From Vibrio porteresiae DSM 19223 (GTDB taxonomy: Bacteria; Pseudomonadota; Gammaproteobacteria; Enterobacterales; Vibrionaceae), in contig NZ_AP024896.1 in the NCBI RefSeq assembly GCF_024347055.1, forward strand, positions 124,001 through 188,000: a stretch of 64,000 nucleotides of DNA, read 5' to 3'. The translations under genes and the position numbers were made by a program. Under the pieces are notes generated by a model. It made no database searches. It saw only the letters and a program-made list of their open reading frames with translations, and was not told where the DNA came from. Shown here piece by piece: positions 35,038 to 43,608 of the stretch (position 1 is its first letter; every line of letters begins with the position of its first letter).

Positions 35038-35411
35038 GAACTTGTACCCATTTTGTTGTCGCACCACTACGAGCTAACTCTATGATCAAGTAGTCTATTT
35101 AGTGGCTAGAAAAACATTCAGATAGCACTAAGTCGCAACATCTCTTATACCGTTTAACTTTTGCTCGTCATGATAAGTCTTGGGTTTAGACATCGTCTAT
35201 TTATCACCGTGAGATGTTCGAATGACATTTGCATTGTCGATGAGATAAGTCTTAAATAACTATCTGATTTTAAATAATTAAATTTTATTAGGAAGTGATA
35301 ATAACCGATACGATAATCGGTCACTTTCCACAAATGAACGGATTCTTACCAAGAATAAAAGAGTATGAACCGTATAACGATTGAAAGATAAATAACGTCC
35401 AGTTGGTAAAT
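35038..35411 (+). promoter_or_regulatory. Intergenic region with imperfect hairpin
   Basis: About 370 AT-rich bases with no supported gene. At 35304-35321 lies ACCGAT / ATCGGT with a six-base spacer. It is enclosed by near-complementary GGAAGTG (35291-35297) and CACTTTCC (35322-35329), giving an extended imperfect stem. It may be an operator or RNA element before the TelA-like cluster. Confidence 0.35.
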
Positions 35412-35744
35412 ATGAAATCACAGGCTTTTTTAAGTCTCTTATTATTATTTTCCACAGCTTTACTTCGTCGATGTAGTGATATGAAGTTTATGCAGCTTCA
35501 TTCAAGACAAAAGAGAGTGGTGGTAAAACCAATACCTACCTCGACCAGAGATGTCCGGCTGGGCGTTCATGATTATTCTATTTTTCTCAAATGGGTTAGC
35601 GATACGCTAGCTTGGGTTATGACACTTAACCTCCTTCCTGCTGTTTTTCTAAGCCAATCTGCACATCCATTATTGCGTCATGTTTTATTCCCTTGTCCAA
35701 CTCTTATCTGGCGTCGCCGATACCTAGGAGAAGCTTATGAATGA
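35412..35744 (+). CDS. Small hypothetical membrane-associated protein
   Basis: A possible 110-residue protein starting MKSQAFLSLLLLFSTALLRRC, with a hydrophobic N-terminus and a second hydrophobic stretch (LAWVMTLNLLPAVFL) near 75. No family is recognised and the ribosome-binding site is weak. Its end overlaps the TelA-like start by eight bases, with the TelA ribosome-binding site AGGAGAAG inside it. Together these hint at a real upstream cistron, but it could also be a chance frame. Confidence 0.35.
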   Translation: MKSQAFLSLLLLFSTALLRRCSDMKFMQLHSRQKRVVVKPIPTSTRDVRLGVHDYSIFLKWVSDTLAWVMTLNLLPAVFLSQSAHPLLRHVLFPCPTLIWRRRYLGEAYE

Positions 35745-36717
35745 AATGGCATCAGCTTCGATGACCTTTAGCTGTGATTTTATCCAAGCACCTGAGCTTA
35801 TTTTGTCGCAGGCAGCCCTTGATTTGGCAGAGACATTCGATCCCCTCGATGTTGTAGCGATGAAAGATTTTGGCATCGCAGTGGTGAATGAAATGGTGGA
35901 ACTAGCCCCGCAATTATCTGCCCATCAGCAGCGCGTTGAGTTGGGTGAGACGGTGAATCTATTACAAGCCATGGTCGATGTGGTGGAGTCTCCCGCACTT
36001 GAGCAACTTTTCCAGCCCTCTTTCCTATCGAAATTGCCTTTAATTGGTGAACGATATGATCCCGTGAAGACGTTCTGTTGCTACGTAGATTCCCAAAAAG
36101 TCCAGTTCGATCGACTGATACTAGAGCTTCAAGGTCAAATGGTGAAACTCGGCCAACAACTGAGCCAATTCGAGCAGTTAACTCACTACTGTGCCAATCT
36201 ACTTCAGCAGTTGGAAATGCATATCGAAGCGGGTCAGTTTCGATTGGCTCAGCTTAACCATACCGTGTTACCTCAGCTTCAAGAGCAAGCACAAAAGAGC
36301 GGCCATATTATCGATGCGCAGCAATATCAGGAAGCGACTCAGGCGGTGATGAAACTCGATGAACGAGTGGATCAACTTATGATGGCACGATTCGCTGCGC
36401 TCAATCTCGCACCACAAATTCGTTTTACACAACAAGGGAACCAGATACTACTTGCAGGTATCGAAGATATTATGTGTGACACATTAAGGTCTTGGCAGCA
36501 GGAGCTGGTTGATGCTGCAGAACAAAAGGAGCAAGCCCCTGAGTTAGCCGTGGTGCAAAAGAGAGTGAATGCCATGCACCAAACGCTAAGCAACATGCTT
36601 ACGCATGCCAAGACCAATAAAGCGAAGAGTGAACAAGCTCAACTGAATATTCGACATCTATTTGATGAGCTTAATCAGACGTTATCACAAACGCTGGCTG
36701 AGTGTGATTCACTGTAA
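35737..36717 (+). CDS. TelA-like toxic-anion-resistance family protein
   Basis: A 326-residue helical protein. The middle and C-terminal parts (VQFDRLILELQGQMVKLGQQL, YCANLLQQLEMHIEAGQFRLAQL, LDERVDQLMMARFAALNLAPQIRFTQQGN, then WQQEL) fit the layout of the TelA/KlaA family. That family is linked to tellurite and other toxic anions, cell-envelope stress and TerD-type clusters. It is shorter and more diverged than typical TelA. AGGAG lies eight bases before the ATG. A small membrane protein gene follows; no terD or xpaC-type gene is visible. Confidence 0.7.
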   Translation: MNEMASASMTFSCDFIQAPELILSQAALDLAETFDPLDVVAMKDFGIAVVNEMVELAPQLSAHQQRVELGETVNLLQAMVDVVESPALEQLFQPSFLSKLPLIGERYDPVKTFCCYVDSQKVQFDRLILELQGQMVKLGQQLSQFEQLTHYCANLLQQLEMHIEAGQFRLAQLNHTVLPQLQEQAQKSGHIIDAQQYQEATQAVMKLDERVDQLMMARFAALNLAPQIRFTQQGNQILLAGIEDIMCDTLRSWQQELVDAAEQKEQAPELAVVQKRVNAMHQTLSNMLTHAKTNKAKSEQAQLNIRHLFDELNQTLSQTLAECDSL

Positions 36718-36753
36718 ATCGACCCAATTCATTATCTAATTTAGGAAGACAAC

Positions 36754-37098
36754 GTGGCTACGTTAACTAATATTCTAATTATAATCATGAGCTTATTTAT
36801 GCTGGTTTTCACCGCAGCAGGTTTTTTTCTCTCGGGAATGGCGGGGAGTTTCGGGTTTGATTCGACGGTCGGTTCGCTCATGACCATTATTCCCATCCTC
36901 TGTTTGATCATGGCGATATTGGGCATTTGGTCGGTCGTGAAAGATCATCGAGCAGGAAAATTGGCTTATGGTGTGCTGCTTCTGCCCGGATGGCCTGCGG
37001 GGACGATCATCGGTGTGGTCGTGCTTGGGCTGCTGTTTGCTACACAATCGAAAGTCCCACCGTCACTGAGCCATAGCTCCACCTCCGAGTCTCATTAG
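36754..37098 (+). CDS. Small membrane protein
   Basis: A 114-residue protein starting with GTG, supported by AGGAAG eight bases upstream. Three likely membrane helices (about 6-30, 38-60 and 75-98) leave a short Ser-rich tail. No family is recognised. It lies 36 bases after the TelA-like gene on the same strand and before a terminator, so it probably shares the transcript and may be a membrane partner of the TelA-like protein. Confidence 0.65.
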   Translation: MATLTNILIIIMSLFMLVFTAAGFFLSGMAGSFGFDSTVGSLMTIIPILCLIMAILGIWSVVKDHRAGKLAYGVLLLPGWPAGTIIGVVVLGLLFATQSKVPPSLSHSSTSESH

Positions 37099-37126
37099 AG
37101 CATTTCTATCTCGGCAATAACCATTC

Positions 37127-37155
37127 AAGGTCATCACTCAGCGATGGCCTTTTTT
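37127..37155 (+). terminator. Intrinsic terminator of the TelA-like cluster
   Basis: A seven-base stem GGTCATC / GATGGCC (one G-T pair), extended by A-T pairs, is followed by a run of six T. Confidence 0.8.
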
Positions 37156-37385
37156 GATCCTCTGGTTATTGTTTCTCCACTAAACACATTTTTTAATGTC
37201 ATTTTTCCTGCGCCTAGTTGTTCATATTGCTATCGAACAACTCCTTTGCTTATATTTGGAATAAAGCACTGTATTTCATAATTTTTTAACCGAAATTGCT
37301 GTAGATCAACGCGTAATTTTTCCTTTCTTTATGCATCGTATTCCTTATCTAAAAATGATTCACAACAATTATTTGTTCCTTTGAA

Positions 37386-37403
37386 CATGTCAATATTGAC
37401 ATG
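37386..37403. promoter_or_regulatory. Perfect 18-base palindrome, probable operator
   Basis: CATGTCAAT followed directly by its exact complement. The right half contains TTGACA (37396-37401), a consensus -35 hexamer, about 95 bases before the OxlT-like gene, so a bound regulator would block RNA polymerase. No regulator gene is adjacent. Confidence 0.55.
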
Positions 37404-37496
37404 ATTTCAAACTTAGATAGCGATTAGATTCGCAATAATGGTGAACATGATGAAAGAAAAAAACCTCTTCATTTCAGTAACAAGGAGGCTTTAACG

Positions 37497-38756
37497 ATGG
37501 ATACATCAACAAAACGCTGGTCTATTTTGGTTGCGTGCTGCTTTATCAACTTATGCGTAGGCTCTATGTATGCGTGGAGTGTTTTCTCAGCACCGATGGC
37601 CGACTACTTAAATCAACTGCATGGCAGTCATCTTACGGGGGCTGATCTGGCGATTGTGTTTATCGTGTGTAACTCGGTAGGTCCAATTACGATGATCACT
37701 GGCGGCAAAATCAACGATACATTTGGCCCTAAAACGGTGATTTTCATTGGCGGTCTGATGTTTGGCGGCGGTATGTTCCTGTGTGGCATGGCCACTGAAG
37801 TAAAACATCTCGTTTGGGCCTATGGCTTACTAACTGGACTAGGTTTAGGCATGGTGTATGGTGCCACCATCAGCACCTGCATTAAATATTTCCCAGACAA
37901 ACGTGGTTTAGTTGGCGGTTTAACGACCGCGATCTTTGGGATTAGCTCTGTGATTTTGCCTCCCATCGCCTCATTGATTACAGAAAATATGGGCGTTATC
38001 GCATCATTCAAAATCATCGGTGCAGCGTTCATCATCATTGTTTGCGGCAGTGCATTCTTTATCAGTAAATGCCCAGATAACTATAAGCCAGCCGGGTGGA
38101 ATCTAGACGCTAACAAAGCCAAAGGTTCGAAAACGGTCGATAAAAACTGGCGCCAAATGTTGGCTAGCCCAATGTTCTACGTCTTGATTGTGATGCTAAC
38201 CAGTGGCGCTGTCGCTGGGATGATGTGTATTGCTCTTGCCGCGCCAATGGCTCAACGCATGATTGGTATGTCGACTGCAGCCGCGACGGCCGTGGTGTCT
38301 ACTTTGGCACTGTTCAACGTATGTGGACGTGTGATTGCGGGTTGGCTCTCTGACCGTATCGGGCGTAATAACACCTTAGCTCTTGCCTTACTCTTTACCA
38401 TGTTTGGCTTGTATTCCCTTTATATCTCTGGACAAGGTGATATCACTAGTTTTTACATTGGTATTTGCCTAGTGGGTGGCTGTTTTGGGGCATTTATGGG
38501 CGTATTCCCTGGCTTCACTACTGACCAATTTGGCACCCGCCACAACAGTGTGAACTTCGGCATTATGTTTATCGGTTTTGCGATTGCAGGCTATACCGGT
38601 CCAACCATCATGCATTCCATTTTGACCAGCACTGGGAGTTTTAAAACTTCATTCCTTGTTGGTATCGCCTTTAGTTTCGTCGGTTTAGTGCTCTCCTTTG
38701 TTTATCGTGCCCTGAATAACCGCGCTCAATTACAACTGAATTATAAAACTCAATAA
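37497..38756 (+). CDS. OxlT-like MFS antiporter
   Basis: A 419-residue, twelve-helix MFS protein of the oxalate:formate antiporter (OFA) type: N-terminal WSILVACCFINLCVGSMYAWSVFSAPM, GLGLGMVYGATISTCIKYFPDKRGLVGGL and AGWLSDRIGRNNTLAL. OFA members exchange small carboxylates. AAGGAGGC precedes the ATG, a very strong ribosome-binding site. The next gene starts 18 bases after the stop and encodes an enoate-reductase-like enzyme, so the pair looks like uptake plus reduction of one unsaturated acid or electron acceptor. The substrate is unknown. Confidence 0.9.
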   Translation: MDTSTKRWSILVACCFINLCVGSMYAWSVFSAPMADYLNQLHGSHLTGADLAIVFIVCNSVGPITMITGGKINDTFGPKTVIFIGGLMFGGGMFLCGMATEVKHLVWAYGLLTGLGLGMVYGATISTCIKYFPDKRGLVGGLTTAIFGISSVILPPIASLITENMGVIASFKIIGAAFIIIVCGSAFFISKCPDNYKPAGWNLDANKAKGSKTVDKNWRQMLASPMFYVLIVMLTSGAVAGMMCIALAAPMAQRMIGMSTAAATAVVSTLALFNVCGRVIAGWLSDRIGRNNTLALALLFTMFGLYSLYISGQGDITSFYIGICLVGGCFGAFMGVFPGFTTDQFGTRHNSVNFGIMFIGFAIAGYTGPTIMHSILTSTGSFKTSFLVGIAFSFVGLVLSFVYRALNNRAQLQLNYKTQ

Positions 38757-38774
38757 CGCATCCGGAGCAATGTC

Positions 38775-40724
38775 ATGCAAAGAAAGTTTCCTCATTTAAG
38801 TAAGCCGATTCGAATTGGTAACGTCTATTTCCGCAACCGCATGTTCGGTGCGCCTATGGGCGGTACCGACATTACTGCAGATTGTACGATTGGCCCCAAA
38901 ACCACGGCATTTTATGAATACCGTGCCAAAGGTGGTGTCGCAAGTGTGACGGTCAGTGAGCTGGTGGTTCACCCAGAAACTGAAGGCTCGCATATGTATC
39001 ATCTTGATCTGCAAACACCCGGATCGCTAGCCAGCTTTACTTACACTGCCGATGCGATACGTCGTCACGGCGCCATTGCGAGCGTGGAACTGTCGCACTC
39101 TGGTCAATATGCGGGAACTTACCTTGTTGATAAAGAGAAGAAAGCGGGTCTATGTCAGTGGGGGCCAAGTGCGACCGTACGTCCTGATGGTCGTGAAGTC
39201 CGCGGGCTAACACAAGAGCTTATCGACGATATCGTCAAAGCTTATGGTGAAAAAGCATTGCTGGCGAAAAAAGCTGGCTTTGAAATGATCATGGTGCATG
39301 GCGGCCACGGTTGGTTAATTAACCAATTTTTGTCGCCATATTTTAATAAACGTACCGACCAATATGGCGGCAGCTTAGAAAACCGTGTTCGTTTTGCTCA
39401 AGAAGTGTTAGACAGCGTGCGCAAAGCGGTTGGCCCAGGTTTCCCTATCGAGTTTCGTATGAGTGGTTCAGAGCTGTTCGACGGTGGCTATGATTTGGAA
39501 GAGGGAATTAAAATTGCGCAACTGATAGAAAGTCGTGTCGATTTAATCCACGTCTCTGCTGGGACTTACCAACGCGGCTTTGGCGTGACGCACCCATCAA
39601 TGTTTTTGCCTCATGGCAGTAACGTCTATCTGGCTGAAGCGATCAAAAAGAACGTCAGTGTGCCAGTGGCAACTATTGGTGGCTTAAATGATCCTCAGCA
39701 TATGGAAGAGATCATCGCCTCTGGCAAAGCCGATATTGTGGAAATGGCTCGGGCACTGCTTGCCGACCCTGAGTTACCAAAGAAAGTGATTACCAACCAA
39801 GATGATCGCATCGTGCGTTGTTTGCGCTGCTTCACTTGTATGGCTGAACGTGCTGAAACCTCGACGCGTCGCTGTACGGTCAACCCATTCATCGGTCGTG
39901 AACTGGATGGAATGGAAATTGTGCCTGCTGCCGATAAGAAAAAAGTGTTGGTGGTTGGGGCTGGCCCTGGTGGACTTCGCGCCGCATTAACCGCTGCTAA
40001 ACGTGGTCACGAAGTGATTTGTTGTGATCAAAACGCTGAAGTAGGCGGGATCTTAATTGGTGAACAAGCCATTCCATTTAAGTATGAGATGTACCAATTG
40101 GGTGGTTCTCTTGGTCGTTTATGCCAAGATGCGGGCGTCGAGTTTCGTTTGAACACCAAAGTGGATAAAGCGTACGCGGATGCGGTGAATGCGGATCACA
40201 TCATTATTGCTGTAGGTTCTGAGCCTTTCGTTCCGGCAATTAAAGGAATTGATGCGGCGAACGTGGTCACCATCAATGATTATCACAGCAAACCAGACGT
40301 TATTACGGATGATGTTGTGGTGCTCGGCGGTGGATTGGCTGGGTGTGAAGCGGCGATTCACTTTGCACGCGAAAACAAACGCGTGCGCTTAGTTGAAATG
40401 AACGATGCACTGTCACCCGATGCCAACATTCGTCATCGCCCCATCTTGCTGGCAGAAATCGAGAATATGGGCATTGAAGTACTCAAAAACCATAGAGCTT
40501 TAGAAGTGTTGCCTCATGGGGTGTTATGTACCACTGACCAAGGTGAGCAAGTATTAGTCGAAGGAACCAGCGTTTTGTGTGCGGTTGGACAGCGATCGCG
40601 TCGTAAGGCTGTTGATGAACTGTGGGATTGTGCACCTATGGTGGCGCAAGTGGGAGATTGCGTGAAAGTCTCTAGCATTACCACCGCTATCTATCAGGGG
40701 CATCATGCGGCGTTAGATATCTAG
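38775..40724 (+). CDS. FMN/FAD/4Fe-4S oxidoreductase, enoate or dienoyl-CoA reductase family
   Basis: A 649-residue enzyme. An OYE-like TIM barrel (1-~345; FRNRMFGAPMGG, MVHGGHGWLINQFLSPYFNKRTDQYGG) binds FMN. A cysteine cluster C349-x2-C352-x2-C355-x11-C367 binds 4Fe-4S. An NAD(P)/FAD-binding part follows (KKVLVVGAGPGGLRAA near 390; DVVVLGGGLAGCEAAIHFA near 515). This is the layout of 2,4-dienoyl-CoA reductase, enoate reductases and BaiCD-like enzymes. Pairing with an OFA transporter points to reduction of an imported unsaturated compound rather than beta-oxidation. GGAG lies before the start. Confidence 0.88.
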   Translation: MQRKFPHLSKPIRIGNVYFRNRMFGAPMGGTDITADCTIGPKTTAFYEYRAKGGVASVTVSELVVHPETEGSHMYHLDLQTPGSLASFTYTADAIRRHGAIASVELSHSGQYAGTYLVDKEKKAGLCQWGPSATVRPDGREVRGLTQELIDDIVKAYGEKALLAKKAGFEMIMVHGGHGWLINQFLSPYFNKRTDQYGGSLENRVRFAQEVLDSVRKAVGPGFPIEFRMSGSELFDGGYDLEEGIKIAQLIESRVDLIHVSAGTYQRGFGVTHPSMFLPHGSNVYLAEAIKKNVSVPVATIGGLNDPQHMEEIIASGKADIVEMARALLADPELPKKVITNQDDRIVRCLRCFTCMAERAETSTRRCTVNPFIGRELDGMEIVPAADKKKVLVVGAGPGGLRAALTAAKRGHEVICCDQNAEVGGILIGEQAIPFKYEMYQLGGSLGRLCQDAGVEFRLNTKVDKAYADAVNADHIIIAVGSEPFVPAIKGIDAANVVTINDYHSKPDVITDDVVVLGGGLAGCEAAIHFARENKRVRLVEMNDALSPDANIRHRPILLAEIENMGIEVLKNHRALEVLPHGVLCTTDQGEQVLVEGTSVLCAVGQRSRRKAVDELWDCAPMVAQVGDCVKVSSITTAIYQGHHAALDI

Positions 40725-40756
40725 CCTCCCAGCGTCATAGACATCGAAAGTAATAC

Positions 40757-40787
40757 TCAAGGCAGTCCATGTGGCTGCCTTGTTATT
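40757..40787 (+). terminator. Intrinsic terminator after the reductase gene
   Basis: A seven-base stem AAGGCAG / CTGCCTT with a nine-base loop is followed by GTTATTG. Confidence 0.7.
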
Positions 40788-40952
40788 GTGCGCTGACCGT
40801 TTTTAGTTAACCACTCTAAGCGAATGTAGGTCATTGTATTAACTCAACACGCCATTAATCACCTAGATATTGATCACACTTATTGGCAATTCCCTTACTT
40901 TGAGTAGTAGAATGGCCAGCCCAAAATCAATAGTAAGTCAGTGGAAGTTGTC

Positions 40953-42950
40953 GTGAGTAAAAGTCAGTTTGAATTGTTGGCCCCTGGTGGCGATCTTGAG
41001 TCGATAAAGGCGGCCATCGTGGCAGGTGCCGATGCGGTTTATTGCGGGCTAGAACGCTTTAATGCTCGTAACCGTGCCTCCAATTTGACCCTCGATGACC
41101 TTAAAGCCATTCTGGTGGTTGCCCACGCTCACGATTGCAAAATATTCCTGACCCTTAATATCATCTTGCTTGAAAGTGAAATTCGAGCCGTAATACGCCT
41201 GCTGAACCAGTTAGTACACACTGACATTGATGGTGTGATTATTCAGGATTTAGGCCTGGGTTACATCATCAAACACTATTTCCCGATGCTGGATGTGCAT
41301 GCCTCAACACAGTTAAACACCCACAATGAAGGGCAGATGAGTTTTTTGGGTAACCTCAATGCCAGCCGGGTCAATGTGTCCCGTGAGTTGGATTTACCCG
41401 AAATCACGCGGTTAGCCAACTTTGGTCGCCAGCACAATATGTTACTGGAAGTGTTTGTGCACGGTTCTTACTGCATTGGTTATTCGGGGTTGTGTTACAT
41501 GAGTTCAGCGCGTAACGGCGCTTCCGGTAACCGCGGGCGTTGTAGCCAACCATGTCGCGATACCTACCAAAAAACCGATGTAGGTGTCTCTCATCCGCTG
41601 AATATGAAAGACAACTCCGCTTACGAAGATTTTGCGCCATTGGCCGATGCCGGCGTCTATTCCCTCAAAGTGGAAGGGCGCATGAAGCAATCGCACTATG
41701 TGTATACCGTAGTGGATCAGTGGCGTAAACAGATCGACAGCTATGAACAAAAAGGGCAGTTGCTGACCGATACGAGCGAGCTGTACAAGGTGTTTAACCG
41801 CGATTTTTCAGCCGGTTATTTAACAGGCACTATTAATCGCGATATGTACATTGATAACCCGCGTAACCATGCGGGTGACCATTTTGCTCAGCTAGCGGGC
41901 GTGTCTGATCAAGAGCAAAAACGCCTTATCAAGCAAAAAGTGTATGACGACAACACGCAAATCATGACGCACATGCAGCAGCGTATCGCTGACCTTGACC
42001 AAGAAGTGCATCAAGAGCCTGGGCGTAAAAACAAGATTGCGGATATTCAAGTTCCGGTATTGAAATCTCAGCACAGGAGTGATGAGCCCAATGTTATGCG
42101 GCTAAATGTGCTGATTGGCGACAGTGCTGATGCGGCTCGCTACCGTGGGCAAGAGGTGAGTGTTTACTACGCTTTACCATCAGCACTCGCGCGTCAGTTG
42201 CCAGCGATGCTTGAGCTTTTTGCGCAGCATCCGCACTTGATTGCGTGGTTCCCAGCGGTGCTGATTGGCGACGATTTCGATGCAGCGCAAACATTGCTCG
42301 AGTCTTTATCTCCAGCGCTTATCGTGACCAACAACACTGGGGTCGCCACCTTAGCTAACCAGTTAGGGATTGCATGGGTTGCAGGCCCGCAGCTTAACCT
42401 AACCAACTCCTATGCATTGCACTGCTTACAGGAAGAGTATCAATGTGTTGGCGCATTTTTGTCGAATGAGATTTCTGCAAAACAGATGAAGCATGTGGTG
42501 CGTCCAGAGCAATTTCGTCTTTGCTACAGCGTCTACCATCCTTTAGTTCTTCTAACGAGTCGCCAATGCATGTTCCAACAAACCATTGGTTGTCGTAAAA
42601 AGCGGGTCACTAAAGGGTGCTTGGCGAGCTGTAAGAAGTCTGCGTCGATCATCAATCTCAATGGTTCATCCTATGTGATTGATAAACAAAGAGGCGAACA
42701 CAACAGTATTTATCATCAACATCATTGTATGAACCTGCAAGTGGTGCAGGATCTGCCACAGCTCTTTACTGATCTGTTCATTGATTTACGTGACGTACCG
42801 ACCGAAACCAAGGTGAATTTGGACCGTGAAACGCTGGTATCACTGTTTAAACAGCTTTGTGAACCTCAATTGCGAGAGAGCGCAAGTGAGCAGTTACTTG
42901 CGTCGGTAGCTCCGACCACCAATGATCAATATCTCAAAGGATTAGCCTAA
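40953..42950 (+). CDS. U32 family peptidase-like protein
   Basis: A 665-residue U32 protein. The N-terminal barrel shows FELLAPGGDLESIKAAIVAGADAVYCGLERFNAR, and the family core reads EVFVHGSYCIGYSGLCYMSS, GNRGRCSQPCRDTY and YSLKVEGRMK. A C-terminal extension with several cysteines (CRKKRVTKGCLASCKKS) may hold an Fe-S cluster. Members include the RNA hydroxylases RlhA and TrhP and anaerobic ubiquinone factors UbiU/V, so modification chemistry is likelier than proteolysis. The GTG at 40953 is preferred because GGAAG precedes it; the GTG at 40941 would add four residues. It is the only gene before its terminator. Confidence 0.85.
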   Translation: MSKSQFELLAPGGDLESIKAAIVAGADAVYCGLERFNARNRASNLTLDDLKAILVVAHAHDCKIFLTLNIILLESEIRAVIRLLNQLVHTDIDGVIIQDLGLGYIIKHYFPMLDVHASTQLNTHNEGQMSFLGNLNASRVNVSRELDLPEITRLANFGRQHNMLLEVFVHGSYCIGYSGLCYMSSARNGASGNRGRCSQPCRDTYQKTDVGVSHPLNMKDNSAYEDFAPLADAGVYSLKVEGRMKQSHYVYTVVDQWRKQIDSYEQKGQLLTDTSELYKVFNRDFSAGYLTGTINRDMYIDNPRNHAGDHFAQLAGVSDQEQKRLIKQKVYDDNTQIMTHMQQRIADLDQEVHQEPGRKNKIADIQVPVLKSQHRSDEPNVMRLNVLIGDSADAARYRGQEVSVYYALPSALARQLPAMLELFAQHPHLIAWFPAVLIGDDFDAAQTLLESLSPALIVTNNTGVATLANQLGIAWVAGPQLNLTNSYALHCLQEEYQCVGAFLSNEISAKQMKHVVRPEQFRLCYSVYHPLVLLTSRQCMFQQTIGCRKKRVTKGCLASCKKSASIINLNGSSYVIDKQRGEHNSIYHQHHCMNLQVVQDLPQLFTDLFIDLRDVPTETKVNLDRETLVSLFKQLCEPQLRESASEQLLASVAPTTNDQYLKGLA

Positions 42951-42952
42951 AC

Positions 42953-42989
42953 AAAAAAAGAGAGCCACAGCAATGTGGCTCTCTTTTTT
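42953..42989. terminator. Strong bidirectional terminator
   Basis: An 11-base stem AGAGAGCCACA with its complement and a GCAA tetraloop is flanked by A7 on the left and T6 on the right. It lies between the convergent U32 and DUF3012 genes. Confidence 0.92.
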
Positions 42990-43019
42990 CATGTTACTTG
43001 GGTATAGAAGCTAACTTGG

Positions 43020-43286
43020 CTAAAGGACGCAGTGTTTAGCGTAAGATGTGGCTTGGTTAGCCGTCCAATCGCCTTTGGGTGTGTTGTCCATCCCTTTACA
43101 CCACTGCTCACTGCCCACTTCATTATTGAGTAGACAATGTTTGGCATAATCGATGGCGTTTTGACTACTCCAATCGGTTTTGGGTTTATCACGCAAGTCT
43201 TGGCACCAAGATTTGCTCCCAACTTCATCGCCACAGGCGGAGAGTGTCATCGCAGTAACAATCAATAACAGCGTTCTTTTTATCAT
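43020..43286 (-). CDS. Lipoprotein with two DUF3012 repeats
   Basis: An 88-residue lipoprotein. The signal peptide MIKRTLLLIVTAMT ends at lipobox LSAC, so Cys18 is lipidated. The mature protein is two tandem ~32-residue copies of the DUF3012 unit: VGSKSWCQDLRDKPKTDW with DYAKHCLL, then VGSEQWCKGMDNTPKGDW with SYAKHCVL. Each copy has two cysteines, probably forming a disulfide. The function of the family is unknown. Single-copy DUF3012 lipoproteins are the common form in Vibrio as I recall them, so the duplication is notable. Confidence 0.88.
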   Translation of the reverse strand: MIKRTLLLIVTAMTLSACGDEVGSKSWCQDLRDKPKTDWSSQNAIDYAKHCLLNNEVGSEQWCKGMDNTPKGDWTANQATSYAKHCVL

Positions 43287-43449
43287 GAAGAGTATCCAAC
43301 TTCTTAAAGGGAATAGGAATGGTGCATGTCCATAGCCATTAGTCTAGCCGGATCTGCTGTTGCTATGTTAAATCCCTGCCAAATGTCCTGAGCTTCCCTT
43401 AAGTCTACGTGATCCTTATCACTCATTTTTTTGTAAATTGAAATTTTTT

Positions 43450-43465
43450 ACTGACTGAACTCACA
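43450..43465 (+). promoter_or_regulatory. Candidate CRP site of the rbs operon
   Basis: ACTGA, six bases, then TCACA. The right half is a perfect CRP half-site; the left matches three of five positions. Its centre lies about 60 bases before the likely transcription start, a class I position. CRP control of rbs is established in E. coli. Confidence 0.4.
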
Positions 43466-43481
43466 CTCTGATTTTGATCGT

Positions 43482-43499
43482 GATGAAAACGTTTCGCTG
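43482..43499. promoter_or_regulatory. Candidate RbsR operator O1
   Basis: A LacI-family half-palindrome with core AAACGTTTCG. It lies just upstream of a likely -10 TACTAT (43506-43511) and its centre is 32 bases, about three helical turns, before the centre of the perfect operator. Confidence 0.6.
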
Positions 43500-43511
43500 A
43501 CTCATTACTAT

Positions 43512-43533
43512 GCCATCGAAACGTTTCGATGGC
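43512..43533. promoter_or_regulatory. RbsR operator O2, perfect 22-base palindrome
   Basis: GCCATCGAAAC followed by its exact complement; the core CGAAACGTTTCG is the rbs operator type of enteric bacteria. It starts right after the likely -10 TACTAT and covers the transcription start, so RbsR binding would block initiation. Confidence 0.8.
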
Positions 43534-43608
43534 GATTTTATGAAGATTCGATGATCGGCTCTTTTGCCACCAAATGTATATGAATCGCATGCCATATAAG
43601 GTGAAATC

